From Zerene cesonia (Eukaryota; Arthropoda; Insecta; Lepidoptera; Pieridae), in NCBI RefSeq assembly GCF_012273895.1, contig NC_052114.1, positions 1,178,001-1,242,000 of the forward strand: a DNA stretch of 64,000 nucleotides, in the 5' to 3' direction. The notes beneath the pieces were generated by a model. The model was not told the origin of the DNA. It did no database searches and saw nothing but the letters and a program-made list of their open reading frames with translations. Below are positions 11,459-21,708 of this stretch, piece after piece; within the stretch, counting starts at the first letter, position 1, and the number at the start of each line of letters is the position of its first letter. Made by a program: the position numbers and the translations under genes.

Positions 11459-12459
11459 TTGAACCGTTCATTAACCAACATAACATTTTATATAATTAAA
11501 AATCTAAGCGTAGCCCCATTTACTCTAACATCGCTGAAGAAATGTTCACAGAAATGTACATATACAATGTGTATTAGTGAAAAACGAGATATTCAGTGTA
11601 ATTTATTATGTATTGACCGAACTTCCAAACAGTAGAACTCCAATAATAATGGAGCCATAGAATAAATGACGACACGCGCGAAGGTGCCTCGCCTCTTTCA
11701 TTTTTCCAACGCACGATTAATCTTAGGCCGTGGTATTTGCCAGGCGGCATTTGTTTTTATTGATGTATTCTTGGTCGTTGAAATTACATTATTCATGTGT
11801 AAACGTGGGTATTGAATGGTATCACATGTTTACTGATATGTAAGTTTCGCTTCGCAATACTTAATGGTCACATGTGAATGACAATCATTATTTCTTTTCC
11901 CTATCAAAGGACTGCAATTTTTCAAATGGATATCAAAGAATTTGTATGCCACAATAGATGGAAATATAAATCTTATCCCAAGTTTCGGAAATTTTCTCAA
12001 TCAAGAGACTCGATTCTCATAAACTGTATCAATAACTTGTTGAAATCAAATTTCAAATAGAAACAAAAATGTTACAGGGTTTCAATTGCTTCTGAAGATT
12101 GCGAAGACCTATAAATTTAACTAGATATAAACAAACTCTGTATTAGAAACGTTCAAATAATCAAGTTCTAGTGCTTTTAACGAAATTTCATTTTATCAGA
12201 ATGGAAATTTATGTTTTTCGTAATTTTATAAAATAACATTGACTACTCTTATTATAATAAGGATGTTTTAATAGCACAATATGAACACGTTCTCAATATA
12301 TAAATCTAATTAATTAAATATTACACAAAATTAATTATTCAATATCTTTTTTAAAATAGAAACGATAGATCGATAAAATAACGTTCTATAGGAATTTGCG
12401 AAAGAAAAGTTTGAAGTTTAAATGCCTAAAATAGGCCGGGGGATTTCAATTAAATTTGA

Positions 12460-12840
12460 AGGGCATGAAACCGCCAACTGAACTCGCTATAAAGCCCCTT
12501 TCTTGAGCGAAACAACGACGCCGAGAATCCTTTGACGATATCTGAATTCGTCACGTATACGAAACTTTCGAACTGACTGTTTACTCGTTGAATTTGTTTC
12601 AGCCACATGCGAGAGTACGTAACTGTGTTGCGGATTGAAATGTGTTAATTAAGTGCTCAAACTTCACTGCTTGAAAAGTTTCTGAAGTGTTTACTGAGTA
12701 TTAAATTCTAGTTTCGACATGTTTCGCTCGTGTGCATTGTTTGTGTCGTCACGTGGAAGAATGAAGCTTTAATATTGCTCTAGCCGCTCGTCTCTGCTTC
12801 GTCTGGTCTAACCCGGGTGAAAACAGAATAAAATGTGGAA
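12460..12840. other. Unique, GC-richer island
   Basis: Non-repetitive, less AT-rich than its surroundings, with dispersed CpG and a TATA-like GCTATAAAGCCCC at 12486. No open frame with splice sites is visible. It could hold an alternative promoter or enhancer; this is inferred from composition only. Confidence 0.3.
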
Positions 12841-13750
12841 ATCGGAGAAAGAAATTTTAAAATCGATTTAAAATTACGCCTACAACCGTCACAAACTCAT
12901 AAATTCCCAATGTTTTATATTTTCATGAAATGTCCCTTACATAATAAAACTTACTATCATTTGATTCATACTTAGTCATTGAATAATTTCGTAATGCGAT
13001 CATTTAAATAATATGTATACATTGCGATCATAAAATGAGTTTTTGTTGTCTATGCATGTCGGAAAATCGTGGCTTGCAATGCCACAAAGTTTGTTAAAAT
13101 TATTTATGTTATCCGATATTTATATATAATTAAATACCTACTAAATACAAGCTAAGGTTTAATTAAAATGTGTGGTTTCAAGCACATGCAATCGTTCAAA
13201 AATACCGCATTTGAAAACAGCCCGTTAACTAGAGGCAATCAACTAATTAAATAAACGCCGCAGTAATTTATTTCATCGACATGTGCTGCCGAATTTGGGT
13301 CTGCTTTAATTGTGGCTATAAACAAAACAAAACTATTTAAGACAAACTGTTCATTAGCTGAGGAGTTAAGTGCGACAATTAACGGTTTGTAACGAAAAAT
13401 ATAGCTGTGTCTCTTCATGATAGAATAGATTAGAGAATATGAGAGTCACAGAAAGCAGATTTGATTGTTTTTAATGAAATGGAATAGGATATTGGAGCAA
13501 AATATTCACACACTTGTATTATATTAAAAACTTTGTGAATGAAAATGCAGTACTTTCTTAGTTTAGGCTTTTATTTATGAACCTATGTTTACCGAATAGG
13601 GAGGCAACCGTACATGTATACCTTTTTTATCAATATTATAATTATATTGTAAACAAATCATTGATAATAAACATTTTGAAACAAATACAATTAGTGACAC
13701 TAATAGTATTTTCTTATGTTTGACTTTACTTGATACATTGTGTGTGTGAG

Positions 13751-13846
13751 TGACCACGCTCGCTGTAGTGTTGGAAAAGTCGGGTTAGTAATAAAATGAA
13801 TATATCGCGTTTAAAATCCATTAAAAAGTCTTAAATTTCTAAGTGA
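13751..13846 (+). repeat. Family I repeat (GACCACGCTCGCTGT), one copy
   Basis: TGACCACGCTCGCTGTAGTG, AAAGTCGGGTTAGTAATAAA, ATATCGCGTTTAAAATCCA and AGTCTTAAATTTCTAA follow the order of the reference copy at 36748-36919. The central CGAAACGTC is mutated to GGAAAAGTC. Confidence 0.75.
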
Positions 13847-13939
13847 CATAATTATTATCATTTAAAAATAAGTCTAAATCTTATCAAATATACGTAACAT
13901 CCAAAGGATATCTATCTTTTATCTCTCTGTAACTCGTTA

Positions 13940-14119
13940 TCTCTATGTATACAAATTACATGTCACGTTGTTTGTTCGCCATGGACTCATAAACTACACA
14001 ACCGATTTTAATAAAATTTGCACACCATGTCCAGTTTGATCTAAATTTAAAAAAAGGATAGTTTGTATTATTTCAATTACGTTTAATAACTACCCGGACA
14101 GAGCCGAGGCGTGCAGTTT
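13940..14119 (+). mobile_element. Helitron-like element (family G)
   Basis: Starts after A as TCTCTATGTATACAAATTAC, contains TAAACTACACAACCGATTTT and ACTACCCGGACAGAGCCGAG. The copy at 50551-50723 has the same order and an intact CTAG|T end; here the end is GTGCAGTTTG. Confidence 0.75.
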
Positions 14120-14161
14120 GTGAAATATAAATATAAAAAAAAAAATTAATCAGCAAATGAG

Positions 14162-14255
14162 ATGGTACGCGTAAAACTCAAGAACGGCTGGACTAAATAG
14201 ACAGTTTTGTTTACGTTTTTGTTAAGGCACTAGGAAGCTTTTCGTGGAACGCTAG
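14162..14255 (+). mobile_element. Helitron-like 3' fragment
   Basis: GCGTAAAACTCAAGAACGGC followed by a short body that ends TTCGTGGAACGCTAG|T. The CTAG|T end and position just after another Helitron-like copy support the class; the 5' end is not clear. Confidence 0.55.
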
Positions 14256-14309
14256 TTATTAATAAAAGTTGCAGTATTGTAACGTAGAAAGAATCCTACA
14301 TATTTTGTA

Positions 14310-14651
14310 TGTGGTAGTCGAGCACGCTTCGGCACGAATTGGGCCAGCTTGCACCGGGGAAGTACCACACCCCCACAGAAGACCGGCGTGAAATAGCATT
14401 CTGCTGTGTTTCGTTCGGTGAGTGGGGGAGCCGGAGGGCCATATCCTTTTCCTTCCCCTTCCCAGTCCTTTCCTTTATTCCTCTCGCCAATCCTTTCTTA
14501 ATCCCTTCCCAATTTAAAGTCGGCAATCCATTTGTAGAGGCGTAAGGTCTGTAATCGACTGTACGCCACTACAAATGTTCATGGGCGGCGGTAGCGCTTA
14601 CCATCAGGCGTCCCACCAGCTCCATTGCCGACTGTGACGTAAAAAAAAAAT
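14310..14651 (+). mobile_element. Family B SINE-like repeat, full length with long stem-loop
   Basis: Head TGTGGTAGTCGAGCACGCTT, tail GACTGTGACGT plus A(10). Here the 3' stem-loop is longest: 14529-14544 pairs with 14562-14577 over 16 bp with one mismatch (CATTTGTAGAGGCGTA against TACGCCACTACAAATG), loop 17 nt. Short open frames on both strands are incidental. Confidence 0.88.
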
Positions 14652-14723
14652 ATGCAGACAAGGCTCTTTTAAATGGCATAACAGTAGAAACATCGCTAGT
14701 AATCGCCTCAATCTCATTTCACA

Positions 14724-14973
14724 ATCATCAGTCCATATACTATATTCTCACTGTAGGGGCACAAGTTGCCAAGTGCGAGTTTACATGATAACTAACGCAA
14801 CAAACAACAACTTTACTCTTCAACATACCAGATTCACCACGATGTTCACCGTTTCGAGCAATGACGACACACATAACATGCAAATAAATTAAAAATCAAT
14901 TTATCCGCTCGTCCTGTCTCGAACCTTCGAATTTTTCTTTTAATTCCGAGGCCCTAACCACTGAGCCATCGCT
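14724..14973 (-). mobile_element. tRNA-derived SINE (family A), old diverged copy
   Basis: ATCATCAG at the left, TTGCCAAGTGCGAGTTTAC, CACGATGTTCACCGTTTCGA, B box GGTTCGAGACA (minus, 14915-14925) and A box TGGCTCAGTGG (minus, near 14960). Many substitutions and small deletions show that it is older than the copy at 811. Confidence 0.82.
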
Positions 14974-15575
14974 CCTTAACTTGTTTACCAATATGTAACA
15001 TAGCAATCATTTTAGTAAAACTAAAACTTTACCATATTTCATATCTCCATAATATAAGAAAAACGAATAAACTTGGCGTATACAAACGACACTAAAATGT
15101 AATGCGTGCAATAAAAATTATTTACGATCTCTGTTCGTAATAAATATAATCCATGTACTGAACCCTGAAATGTATTGCTTAGTTTGTTTTGTAGGAATAT
15201 TAATTCGAGATTTCGAGACGGAATGTTTTAAAAAACTTGTAAGAGCTCGGATATAAAGCTATCAGGCTGCTTACAAAAACATGTACAGTTAAACATATTT
15301 CAAATGCTTATTCCTATAACAATCCATTAGGCCAGACACTCATGTCTTATCGAAAATACAGAGTTAGTTAAAACTCTTTCATCATACTGTATTTCTCTTT
15401 TGTAGATACATAGTATCCCGTCTATATAAGAAAGTATCAAAGAACATCACTTGCCATTACAACTCCCAATGCGACTGCAACTAATATTATGGAAAACTAT
15501 TTAAACTCAACTAACTAACATAGATGCTAACATTAAAATGTCATTGAAGCTAAATAAATCCAATCAAAACACACT

Positions 15576-15776
15576 TCCTACTTAATATTATAAATGCGAA
15601 AGTTTGTAAGGATGTGTGTGTGTTTGTTGCTCATTCACGCAAATACTACTGAACCAATTGCAATGAAATTTGGTACGTAGACAGCTGGACAACTGGAATA
15701 AAATATAGGCAACTTTTTATCCCGATATTCCTACGTGATACGGACTTACGCGGGTGAAACCGCGGGGCGCAGGTAG
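15576..15776 (+). mobile_element. Helitron-like element (family C), full length
   Basis: Starts TCCTACTTAATATTATAAAT and ends ACGCGGGTGAAACCGCGGGG, CGCAGGTAG|T. The terminal GC block can fold (CGCGG/CCGCG). The inner part reads CAATTGCAATGAAATTTGG and ACAACTGGAATAAAATATAG. The next Helitron-like element begins directly at its end. Confidence 0.82.
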
Positions 15777-15918
15777 TATAGTATAAATTTGAAAGTTTGT
15801 TTGTTTGGTTGTTTGTCCCTCAGTCACGCTTACTGAACGGATTTTTATTCCGATTAAATGCTCCCGTTGGATAAAACAGGATTCTTGATATCCGGGCGGA
15901 GCCGGGAGGAGCATCTAG
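15777..15918 (+). mobile_element. Helitron-like element (family D)
   Basis: TATAAATTTGAAAGTTTGTT, a short body with CGATTAAATGCTCC, and GATATCCGGGCGGAGCCGGG followed by AGGAGCATCTAG|T. It is the uninterrupted reference for the copy at 32294, which carries an insertion. Confidence 0.75.
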
Positions 15919-16047
15919 TTTAATATAAATCAAAAAAATATTTAGTACACAGAAGCTCAAACATTTTAGTTATTAAGAGAGTTCTGATCTGAGTATCACA
16001 CAAGAGGAGTATAACATAATGTTACCTTGTCCACCTTTTACACTATT

Positions 16048-16165
16048 AGTAGCTATTCGCCCCAGTTTCACCCGTACATATATAGACTATGTCACTCAAT
16101 GTAATTGCAGCTTACTAATGGTGAAATAATTTTTGAAATCGGCCAAGACGCGTAATGGCGAAGGG
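16048..16165 (-). mobile_element. Helitron-like 3' part
   Basis: TAGCTATTCGCCCCAGTTTC, GACTATGTCACTCAATGTAA and TTGCAGCTTACTAATGG match 2679-2760. The outer end has lost CTAG (CTAT). Confidence 0.6.
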
Positions 16166-16622
16166 AAATAGAGATTCATTTACATATATTGTTGTATATT
16201 CTAACCTCAATCTATGGTTTTCTCTAATCAAATTCGCTATGCATATTACAAGCAATTATATTCCAATAAGGTATACATCATAACGCGATACCCGAAGCAC
16301 CTATAGGGACACAAGACGTCGTTCAAACGTCGAAATATTAATATTCATAAATCAAGATGGCGGATGTTAATCACATTCTGTTTAAATGGTGGTACATTGG
16401 ATCAGATTAATAGCGTCGAATGCGAAATTAGTTCGGGTTAAGGGACCTTTGGGAGTATATGGGTATATTATATTTTGTCGGTATTGCGTTATAATGGGGT
16501 AGAGGAAATTATTATTATGGCAACAATGATACGGTGACCCGTTTTAGGTTGGTATTAAGATTGAGGGTGCGACGATTATGTAGATCTGTCTAGGTCATAA
16601 GTGGGTTAACTAGTTTAGTTAT

Positions 16623-16706
16623 AGTATTTTCTTGTGTTTGATTTTATGCGAGTATTATACATTTAGAAATTAAAGATTTAATGGATTTTAAACGCGATTT
16701 ATCCTA
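16623..16706 (-). repeat. Family I repeat, left arm of an inverted dimer
   Basis: AGTATTTTCTTGTGTTTGAT, GCGAGTATTATACATTTAGA and GGATTTTAAACGCGATTTAT are the reverse complement of the 3' half of the 36748-36919 copy. It is cut at 16706 by a Helitron-like insertion and continues for a few bases at 16910. Confidence 0.75.
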
Positions 16707-16909
16707 TCCTACTTCTTACTAATATTATAAATGCGAAAGTTTGTAAGGATATCTGTGTATGTTTGTTACTCTTTCACGCAAATACTACTGAACCAATTGC
16801 AATGAAATTTGGTACTTAGACAGCTGTACAACTGGAATAACATATAGGCAGCTTTTTATCCCGAAATTCCTACTGGATACGGACTTACGCGGGTGAAACC
16901 GCGGGCTAG
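16707..16909 (+). mobile_element. Helitron-like element (family C) inserted in a family I repeat
   Basis: Flanked exactly as Helitrons are: host A at 16706, TC at the start, GCGGGCTAG at the end, host T at 16910. Inner sequence CCAATTGCAATGAAATTTGG and CAACTGGAATAACATATAGG. Removing it restores a continuous family I sequence, so it is the younger element. Confidence 0.85.
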
Positions 16910-17005
16910 TTTATTTTATTATTAACACTTTCGTTCGAAACGACGGGATATAATGAATAAATCGCTTTTAAAATCCGTTAAAAAGTCTCTAATTTATATT
17001 TTAGT
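16910..17005 (+). repeat. Family I repeat, right arm of an inverted dimer
   Basis: After TTATTAAC the orientation flips to plus: CGTTCGAAACGACGGGATAT, AATGAATAAATCGC and AAAATCCGTTAAAAAGTCTC. Together with 16623-16706 this makes a head-to-head palindrome whose centre has lost the GACCACGCTCGCTG head. The 64-codon frame over it is incidental. Confidence 0.7.
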
Positions 17006-17739
17006 TATGGTTATGATTGTATTATTTATATTGTCGCAAAGTTTTTATGTAGTAAACGAATACTATACAGAGGAAAGTTTTGATTTTATTTCATACAATT
17101 TACTTATATTTATTCGGCCGTTTTGCGACAATGTTAGATTGAGTTAGCTTGAATACTTTCTTTCTTACATTGTTTTTAAATTATAAATGCAAACATAACC
17201 TTGTTTTTCTGTCTGTTTGACTTCTTATTCGGTTTTATCGAGAAAATCTCGTGGAAACTCAAAAAAAATCTAATTTATAAAACATTTGAATACAACACTT
17301 AAAATGATACCTTCCTCTATACGTATATTTTATCTGCTTAAAAAGCTTAACTAATAAAAACTATCTTTGAATACCGGGAACAGATTAAATACTTTTAATT
17401 TAACGATACAGAGCTAGAGCGAACGCTCTAAGCATCAGAAAAACTTCCTCACTAAGAGGGTCAGTAGTAATTATGTTTTCACTGCATTATTTTACCTTTA
17501 GATTGTTTTTACGATAGTAAGAACACAATTAAGTTAAAGTAACGTGGCTGGAAAGTGTTTCTTGAGCTTTTTCTTCGTTCAAATTGCGTTTTTTGAATTT
17601 TATTTCTATTTTACTCACTTTGGGGAATTTCTTTCATGATTTAAATACGAAATTCTTTAATGACTAGTGGATAGAGGCTATATTTTGAATTCGATGTTAT
17701 TCTTCCGTTATCCGATTTTTTTTGTTCAATTGGGCTGTC

Positions 17740-17832
17740 GCTACAGCCCTTTGGGACGTCCACTATAAGTGATAGGTCTCCCCCAAAGATTTCTTAAAAC
17801 GACCTATCAGCAGCGGCCTAAGTACAGCGGCT
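17740..17832 (-). pseudogene. LINE ORF C-terminal remnant (antisense on plus)
   Basis: GGGACGTCCACTATAAGTGA, TAGGTCTCCCCCAAAGATTT and ACGACCTATCAGCAGCGGCC are the plus-strand view of the last codons of a non-LTR retrotransposon ORF, as at 54249-54512. Strongly decayed; no frame is open. Confidence 0.5.
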
Positions 17833-18499
17833 CCAACTGGGCTGATCTAGGCTTAATACTAAACTAATAGTTTAATAAAACTAAGATATATATACTTCAA
17901 ATTAGCAGCTTATGTTTAAAAAAATTGCTTCACACCGAAACATATGATTGATTTTAATTTATTGTTTTAAAAGACAGATTCGATTTTGAAAAAAGAACTC
18001 AATTTATACACTCGAATAACATGAAAAATGGAACACATGGAGGAACGTATAATTACATAATGACATGTAAATCTAATTTAACCTAAGCCACTTAATAAGG
18101 TACCTATTATGGTAATAATGTAATTATTTCTAGAATAGGACAAAGAACCGCTTTGTTTTTTAAACGTTCCTAATTAATTTTTATTACAAACTGTATTTAT
18201 ACTTAATTATTTGTAGTAATATAGTATTGTGTTCCTTTTATAGTCTGGTTCTAGAAATTGTTTTTTCTCGAAAGAAGTAGTATAATGACTAGTTGAGAAG
18301 TGCTATACATTTTGTGGTTATATGACTCTGGTAGAGTCTACATAACGCGAATAAGGTACCGCATCTGTGATCTTATTAAAATATACTTTAAAAGCGGAAA
18401 ACAAAAGTAACAAAAAACGTAGCCATTATCACACACAGTTTAAAAACAATCACCTAAAACGGTGCACATAACCACGAAACAACCCAAAGTACAGTCATG

Positions 18500-18680
18500 C
18501 AGAAAACTGTTGTTTTAAAATGTTCATAAACCGCCGCCCGCCGTTTTACGAGCAACACAGTGTATTTTTCTCTCGGTTTAAAAGTCCGACTAGAAGCGTA
18601 TCTCGACAGCTGCGTCGCGTTAGCTGTCTGGAATAAGTGTTCCTAGATGTGACGTTCATTTACTGCAGTAGCAGAGGAAA
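18500..18680. other. Unique GC-richer segment with a hairpin
   Basis: CATAAACCGCCGCCCGCCGT and TCTCGACAGCTGCGTCGCG stand out from AT-rich flanks. GACAGCT (18605-18611) pairs exactly with AGCTGTC (18622-18628). It contains the E-box CAGCTG. A regulatory role is possible but unproven. Confidence 0.3.
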
Positions 18681-19148
18681 TACATTTAAACTGGCACGGG
18701 CTTATTCTGTTTGTAGTTTAACACCCACATTTGAAATGTATTACGCCATATTTGGTGTACAGATTCCATGTTTATGCAATGTTATTATATGTTAATAGAT
18801 ATATATTTCAGGATATGTAGTAAAATGGAGTGATTGTAAAATAGGTGTGTTGTACCATTAAAGTATTATAAATAATTAATCTACAAGAGTATGGATATGT
18901 TGAAATGACAGATCCATACTTCAAAAAATATGTGATAAATTTGTTACGAGAACGTTTAATAACAGTTGCAATAATCAAGTTTAACTCACTACCATAGTAT
19001 GTTATATCTTCTGGGGGTGTTCTTGAAATAAAATAATAATATAATCGAGAATACGATAACAGTTTATATGTGAATGTTTCATATTGATTGAGATGGGTAT
19101 AAATCACCTCAATAGATAGCGTGGGATATCCATAAGGCACATAAAATC

Positions 19149-19243
19149 GAAAGAGTAAAAGGAATTACACACGTGCCCGAGAGGCTAGGTGTCGCTACGA
19201 ATGACGCGGGTTCGAATTGCGCATCGTGATCAAAGTTTTCTTC
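19149..19243 (+). mobile_element. tRNA-like element (family K), diverged copy
   Basis: GAAAGAGTAAAAGGAATT, then CGTGCCCGAGAGGCTAGGTG, CGCGGGTTCGAATTGCGC and ATCGTGATCAAAGTTTTCTT follow the order of the copy at 31396-31573. The T-arm is kept (GGTTCGAAT) but the acceptor pairing is partly lost. Confidence 0.65.
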
Positions 19244-19379
19244 CTCAAAGCATGATAAGACTAAACAAATAAAAATTGAGGAATTGAATTTGTAGAGATG
19301 TCTATGTTGTTACATAATTATTTATTTATCAAATCATATCACTTATGAGTACATAAGCACTTGTTTTTTATTTTTCACG

Positions 19380-19660
19380 CTTCCAGTCGCATCCAGGGCG
19401 CACACGCAGCCACGTCAACCGCACGCAACTATTTTTATTACCTCCGGTGTACAAATTTAGCCTCCCTCGTCGGGATGCTAATTGACGCTTTAAATCCATC
19501 CTCGCCTCCTGAGTGTACGAGTTTATCATTTTATTTCAGCGTTATGAGTTATGCGCGCGATTGTACTTTCGTTTTTCCTGTTGCGGCGCGGCGTATTTAT
19601 ATAAGTCGCGTAAACAGCGATAGTCAATTAGATTTGTTTACTTGGATAAATAAATGTTCC
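19380..19660. other. Unique GC-richer island with an open frame
   Basis: CATCCAGGGCGCACACGCAG and TCCTCGCCTCCTGAGTGTAC lie in a stretch with a 100-codon plus-strand frame. The translation has no recognisable domain and the codon pattern is not convincing. A TATA-like GTATTTATATAAGTCGC at 19592 and a homeodomain-type GCTAATTGA at 19477 make a regulatory reading at least as likely. Confidence 0.3.
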
Positions 19661-19914
19661 TGAACATTCTGCGCAATGCAATCAAGCTAAACACAGCTTT
19701 TATTATACTAACTGAGCTAGCAATGTATAATATATTCAATATGTATTTTTTTATATATACTTATAATCCATAATTCCATATTTAAGGTTATATTTTAAAT
19801 TAATTGCTGTAAAAATATCAAACCTTTCACCGATAGTCAGAATTACTAATGACTGCGTCGTTATAGCTCCTACTAATCCCTGGATTTTCGATTAAAAACA
19901 TATTTTCAATTGCA

Positions 19915-20188
19915 ACCCGCGATTACATTTGCGTGATAAAATATTTACCAGGCAATTTGGTTCGTATGAGTAGATGTTTTTTTGTCCACAGCTCTAAAAA
20001 ATATTATGCATAATGTGAATTGAACATTAGTTAAAATATTATATAGCTTAATTTATAATATGAGTAAAATCTGAAAGGTTTGCGGATTTGCCAAGGATAA
20101 TCATAATTCGTTTAGTAGTTTTCGCGTGAAAGATTAACAAACATACATACATCAATCCATCCTCACAAGCTTTCGCATTAATTATATA
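19915..20188 (-). mobile_element. Helitron-like element, diverged
   Basis: CAACCCGCGATTACATTTGC at the left and ATTCGTTTAGTAGTTTTCGC, GTGAAAGATTAACAAACATA, CAAGCTTTCGCATTA at the right give the family C-type order in minus orientation. The middle is unrelated to other copies. Confidence 0.55.
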
Positions 20189-20460
20189 AAGCCTACATTT
20201 TATTTAGTTATCTCCTATTTTATTATCATAGTCTATATCTTATCTTTTATTTACATAAAAGCAACAGACGGAAGAATTCTTAGTGTAATAAGTAACAGTA
20301 GTGATAAGTAGTCTCTTTTCATTATTTGAACTGCCCTATCATCCTTAAAAATCTAATCCACATTTTTCAATACAACAAATCAACAAATCTCAATCAATCA
20401 AATTTACTCTCCATCATCACACATGTAACAGATTATAATCAGGACTTAAAGTCTTCGTTT

Positions 20461-20676
20461 TTACTTTAAATAGGTAAAGGATTAAGAAAGGATTGGCGAG
20501 AGAAATAAAGGAAAGGACTGGGAAGGGTATGGAAAAGGATATGGGCCTCCGGCTCCACCACTCACCGAAAGAAACAACGCAGAATGCTATTTCACACCGG
20601 TCTTCTGTGTGGGTGTGGTACTTACCCGGTGCGAGCTGGCCCAATTCATACTGAAGCGTGCTCGACTACCACATAG
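20461..20676 (-). mobile_element. Family B repeat, 3'-truncated
   Basis: Minus strand: head ATGTGGTAGTCGAGCACGCT (right end), GGTAAGTACCACACCCACAC, TTCACTCGG-like core CCGGAGGCCCATATCC, and stop near the pyrimidine-rich block. The stem-loop and poly-A half is missing, unusual for a SINE since 3' ends are normally retained. Confidence 0.8.
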
Positions 20677-20887
20677 AAGATCGTGCTATACTAGTCAGTA
20701 CTAATTCATAGACTATACGCTTGTCGCTTTCGCTAAGCTTGTGTAAGTTGGCGGGATCGATTAGACTTCACATCCGTAGACACCCAATAAATATGTAAAT
20801 GTGCCCCGGATTAACCCAGGGAAGAATTCAGGGTTTGTGTCAAACGAGTTTTTGCAATTAAATATTTGAAACGATGAACGAAGCAAG

Positions 20888-20950
20888 CGCAGTGGCTCAG
20901 GGCCTAGGACATTGGACTTCAATCGGAAAATCGGGGATCGGGCGATGCTT
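20888..20950 (+). mobile_element. Family A SINE head fragment
   Basis: GCAGTGGCTCAGGGCCTAGG, ACTTCAATCGGAAAATCGGG and GATCGGGCGATGC correspond to the A-box to B-box part of family A in plus orientation. The B box is degenerate and the body is absent. Confidence 0.6.
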
Positions 20951-20976
20951 TTAAATTTTAATTAGAATTAACTATT

Positions 20977-21051
20977 GGCTCGCCTGATAGTAAGCTATAA
21001 CGGGGAGTCACGTCATGAACATTTGCAGGGGTAGGACCGCTGCAAATGCGA
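20977..21051 (-). mobile_element. Family B 3' fragment
   Basis: GGCTCGCCTGATAGTAAGCT, CATGAACATTTGCAGGGG and CCGCTGCAAATGCG are the reverse complement of the stem-loop and ACCATCAGGCGA parts. Confidence 0.65.
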
Positions 21052-21141
21052 GCAGAAATTTCACGATTATCAGGTAAAAATATGTTAAAATCATCCTTAA
21101 TTTAACTTGGAAATGTTTCAAGAGAACGTCGTAAGTTACTA

Positions 21142-21322
21142 TCTTCTAATATATAAAATTCTCGTGTCGCAATATTAGTAACCATACTCCTTCGAAACGG
21201 TTGGACTGATTCTTATGAAATTTTGAGTTCATATCGGGTGGGTCTGAGACTCGGCCAACATCTATTTATCATACTCTTAATTTATAAGCGTAAAGCAAAA
21301 CAGCGTTTGCCGGGTGAGCTAG
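21142..21322 (+). mobile_element. Helitron-like element (family E), complete
   Basis: Preceded by A, starts TCTTCTAATATATAAAATTC, ends GTTTGCCGGGTGAGCTAG and is followed by T. GCAAA/TTTGC can pair just before the end. Inner motif TCGTGTCGCAATATTAG and GGTCTGAGACTCGGCCAAC. All three Helitron criteria (A|TC, hairpin, CTAG|T) are met. Confidence 0.82.
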
Positions 21323-21604
21323 TAATTTAATAAATTAATGATGTATCTTATTATTATCATTTAACTTTTGCTAATTGTACATTAAAAGGTAATGTCTCAT
21401 AAATGGCAATCACCGATATAAAACACAACATCTAGGGGCACAAAAGCGGCATTGCAATATTATCCTTTAATTTTAACTAAATGAATTTAGTTCGACCCAA
21501 CCATCGCATGATAACACAAAGTAATATATTGTTTAGTGCAATTGCCATGACAATTTATTTATTTAAGACACAAATTTATAATATATATTGATATGGTCTC
21601 TCTA

Positions 21605-21653
21605 GGACGTTTTTAGTTAAACTCATTGCGCACTAACTTAAGACAAAACGTCC
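21605..21653. repeat. Inverted repeat GGACGTTTT/AAAACGTCC
   Basis: 9-bp perfect arms (21605-21613 and 21645-21653) with a 31-nt loop. A second hairpin follows 20 bases downstream. Confidence 0.7.
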
Positions 21654-21672
21654 CTTTAAGTATGGATATGGA

Positions 21673-21708
21673 TCTCGCAACATTATGGAGTAGAACCGTG
21701 TTGCGAGA
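21673..21708. repeat. Perfect 10-bp hairpin TCTCGCAACA/TGTTGCGAGA
   Basis: Arms 21673-21682 and 21699-21708, loop 16 nt, followed at once by CTCTTTTT. No repeat copies elsewhere in the window. Confidence 0.85.

Noticed and set aside
11252..11635. 127-codon plus-strand frame
   Set aside because: Its first half is family B body; the second half is AT-rich with no domain and no splice sites.
12460..12840. First exon with promoter of an alternative transcript
   Set aside because: Composition and a TATA-like word are suggestive, but there is no matching initiator, frame or donor that I can defend.
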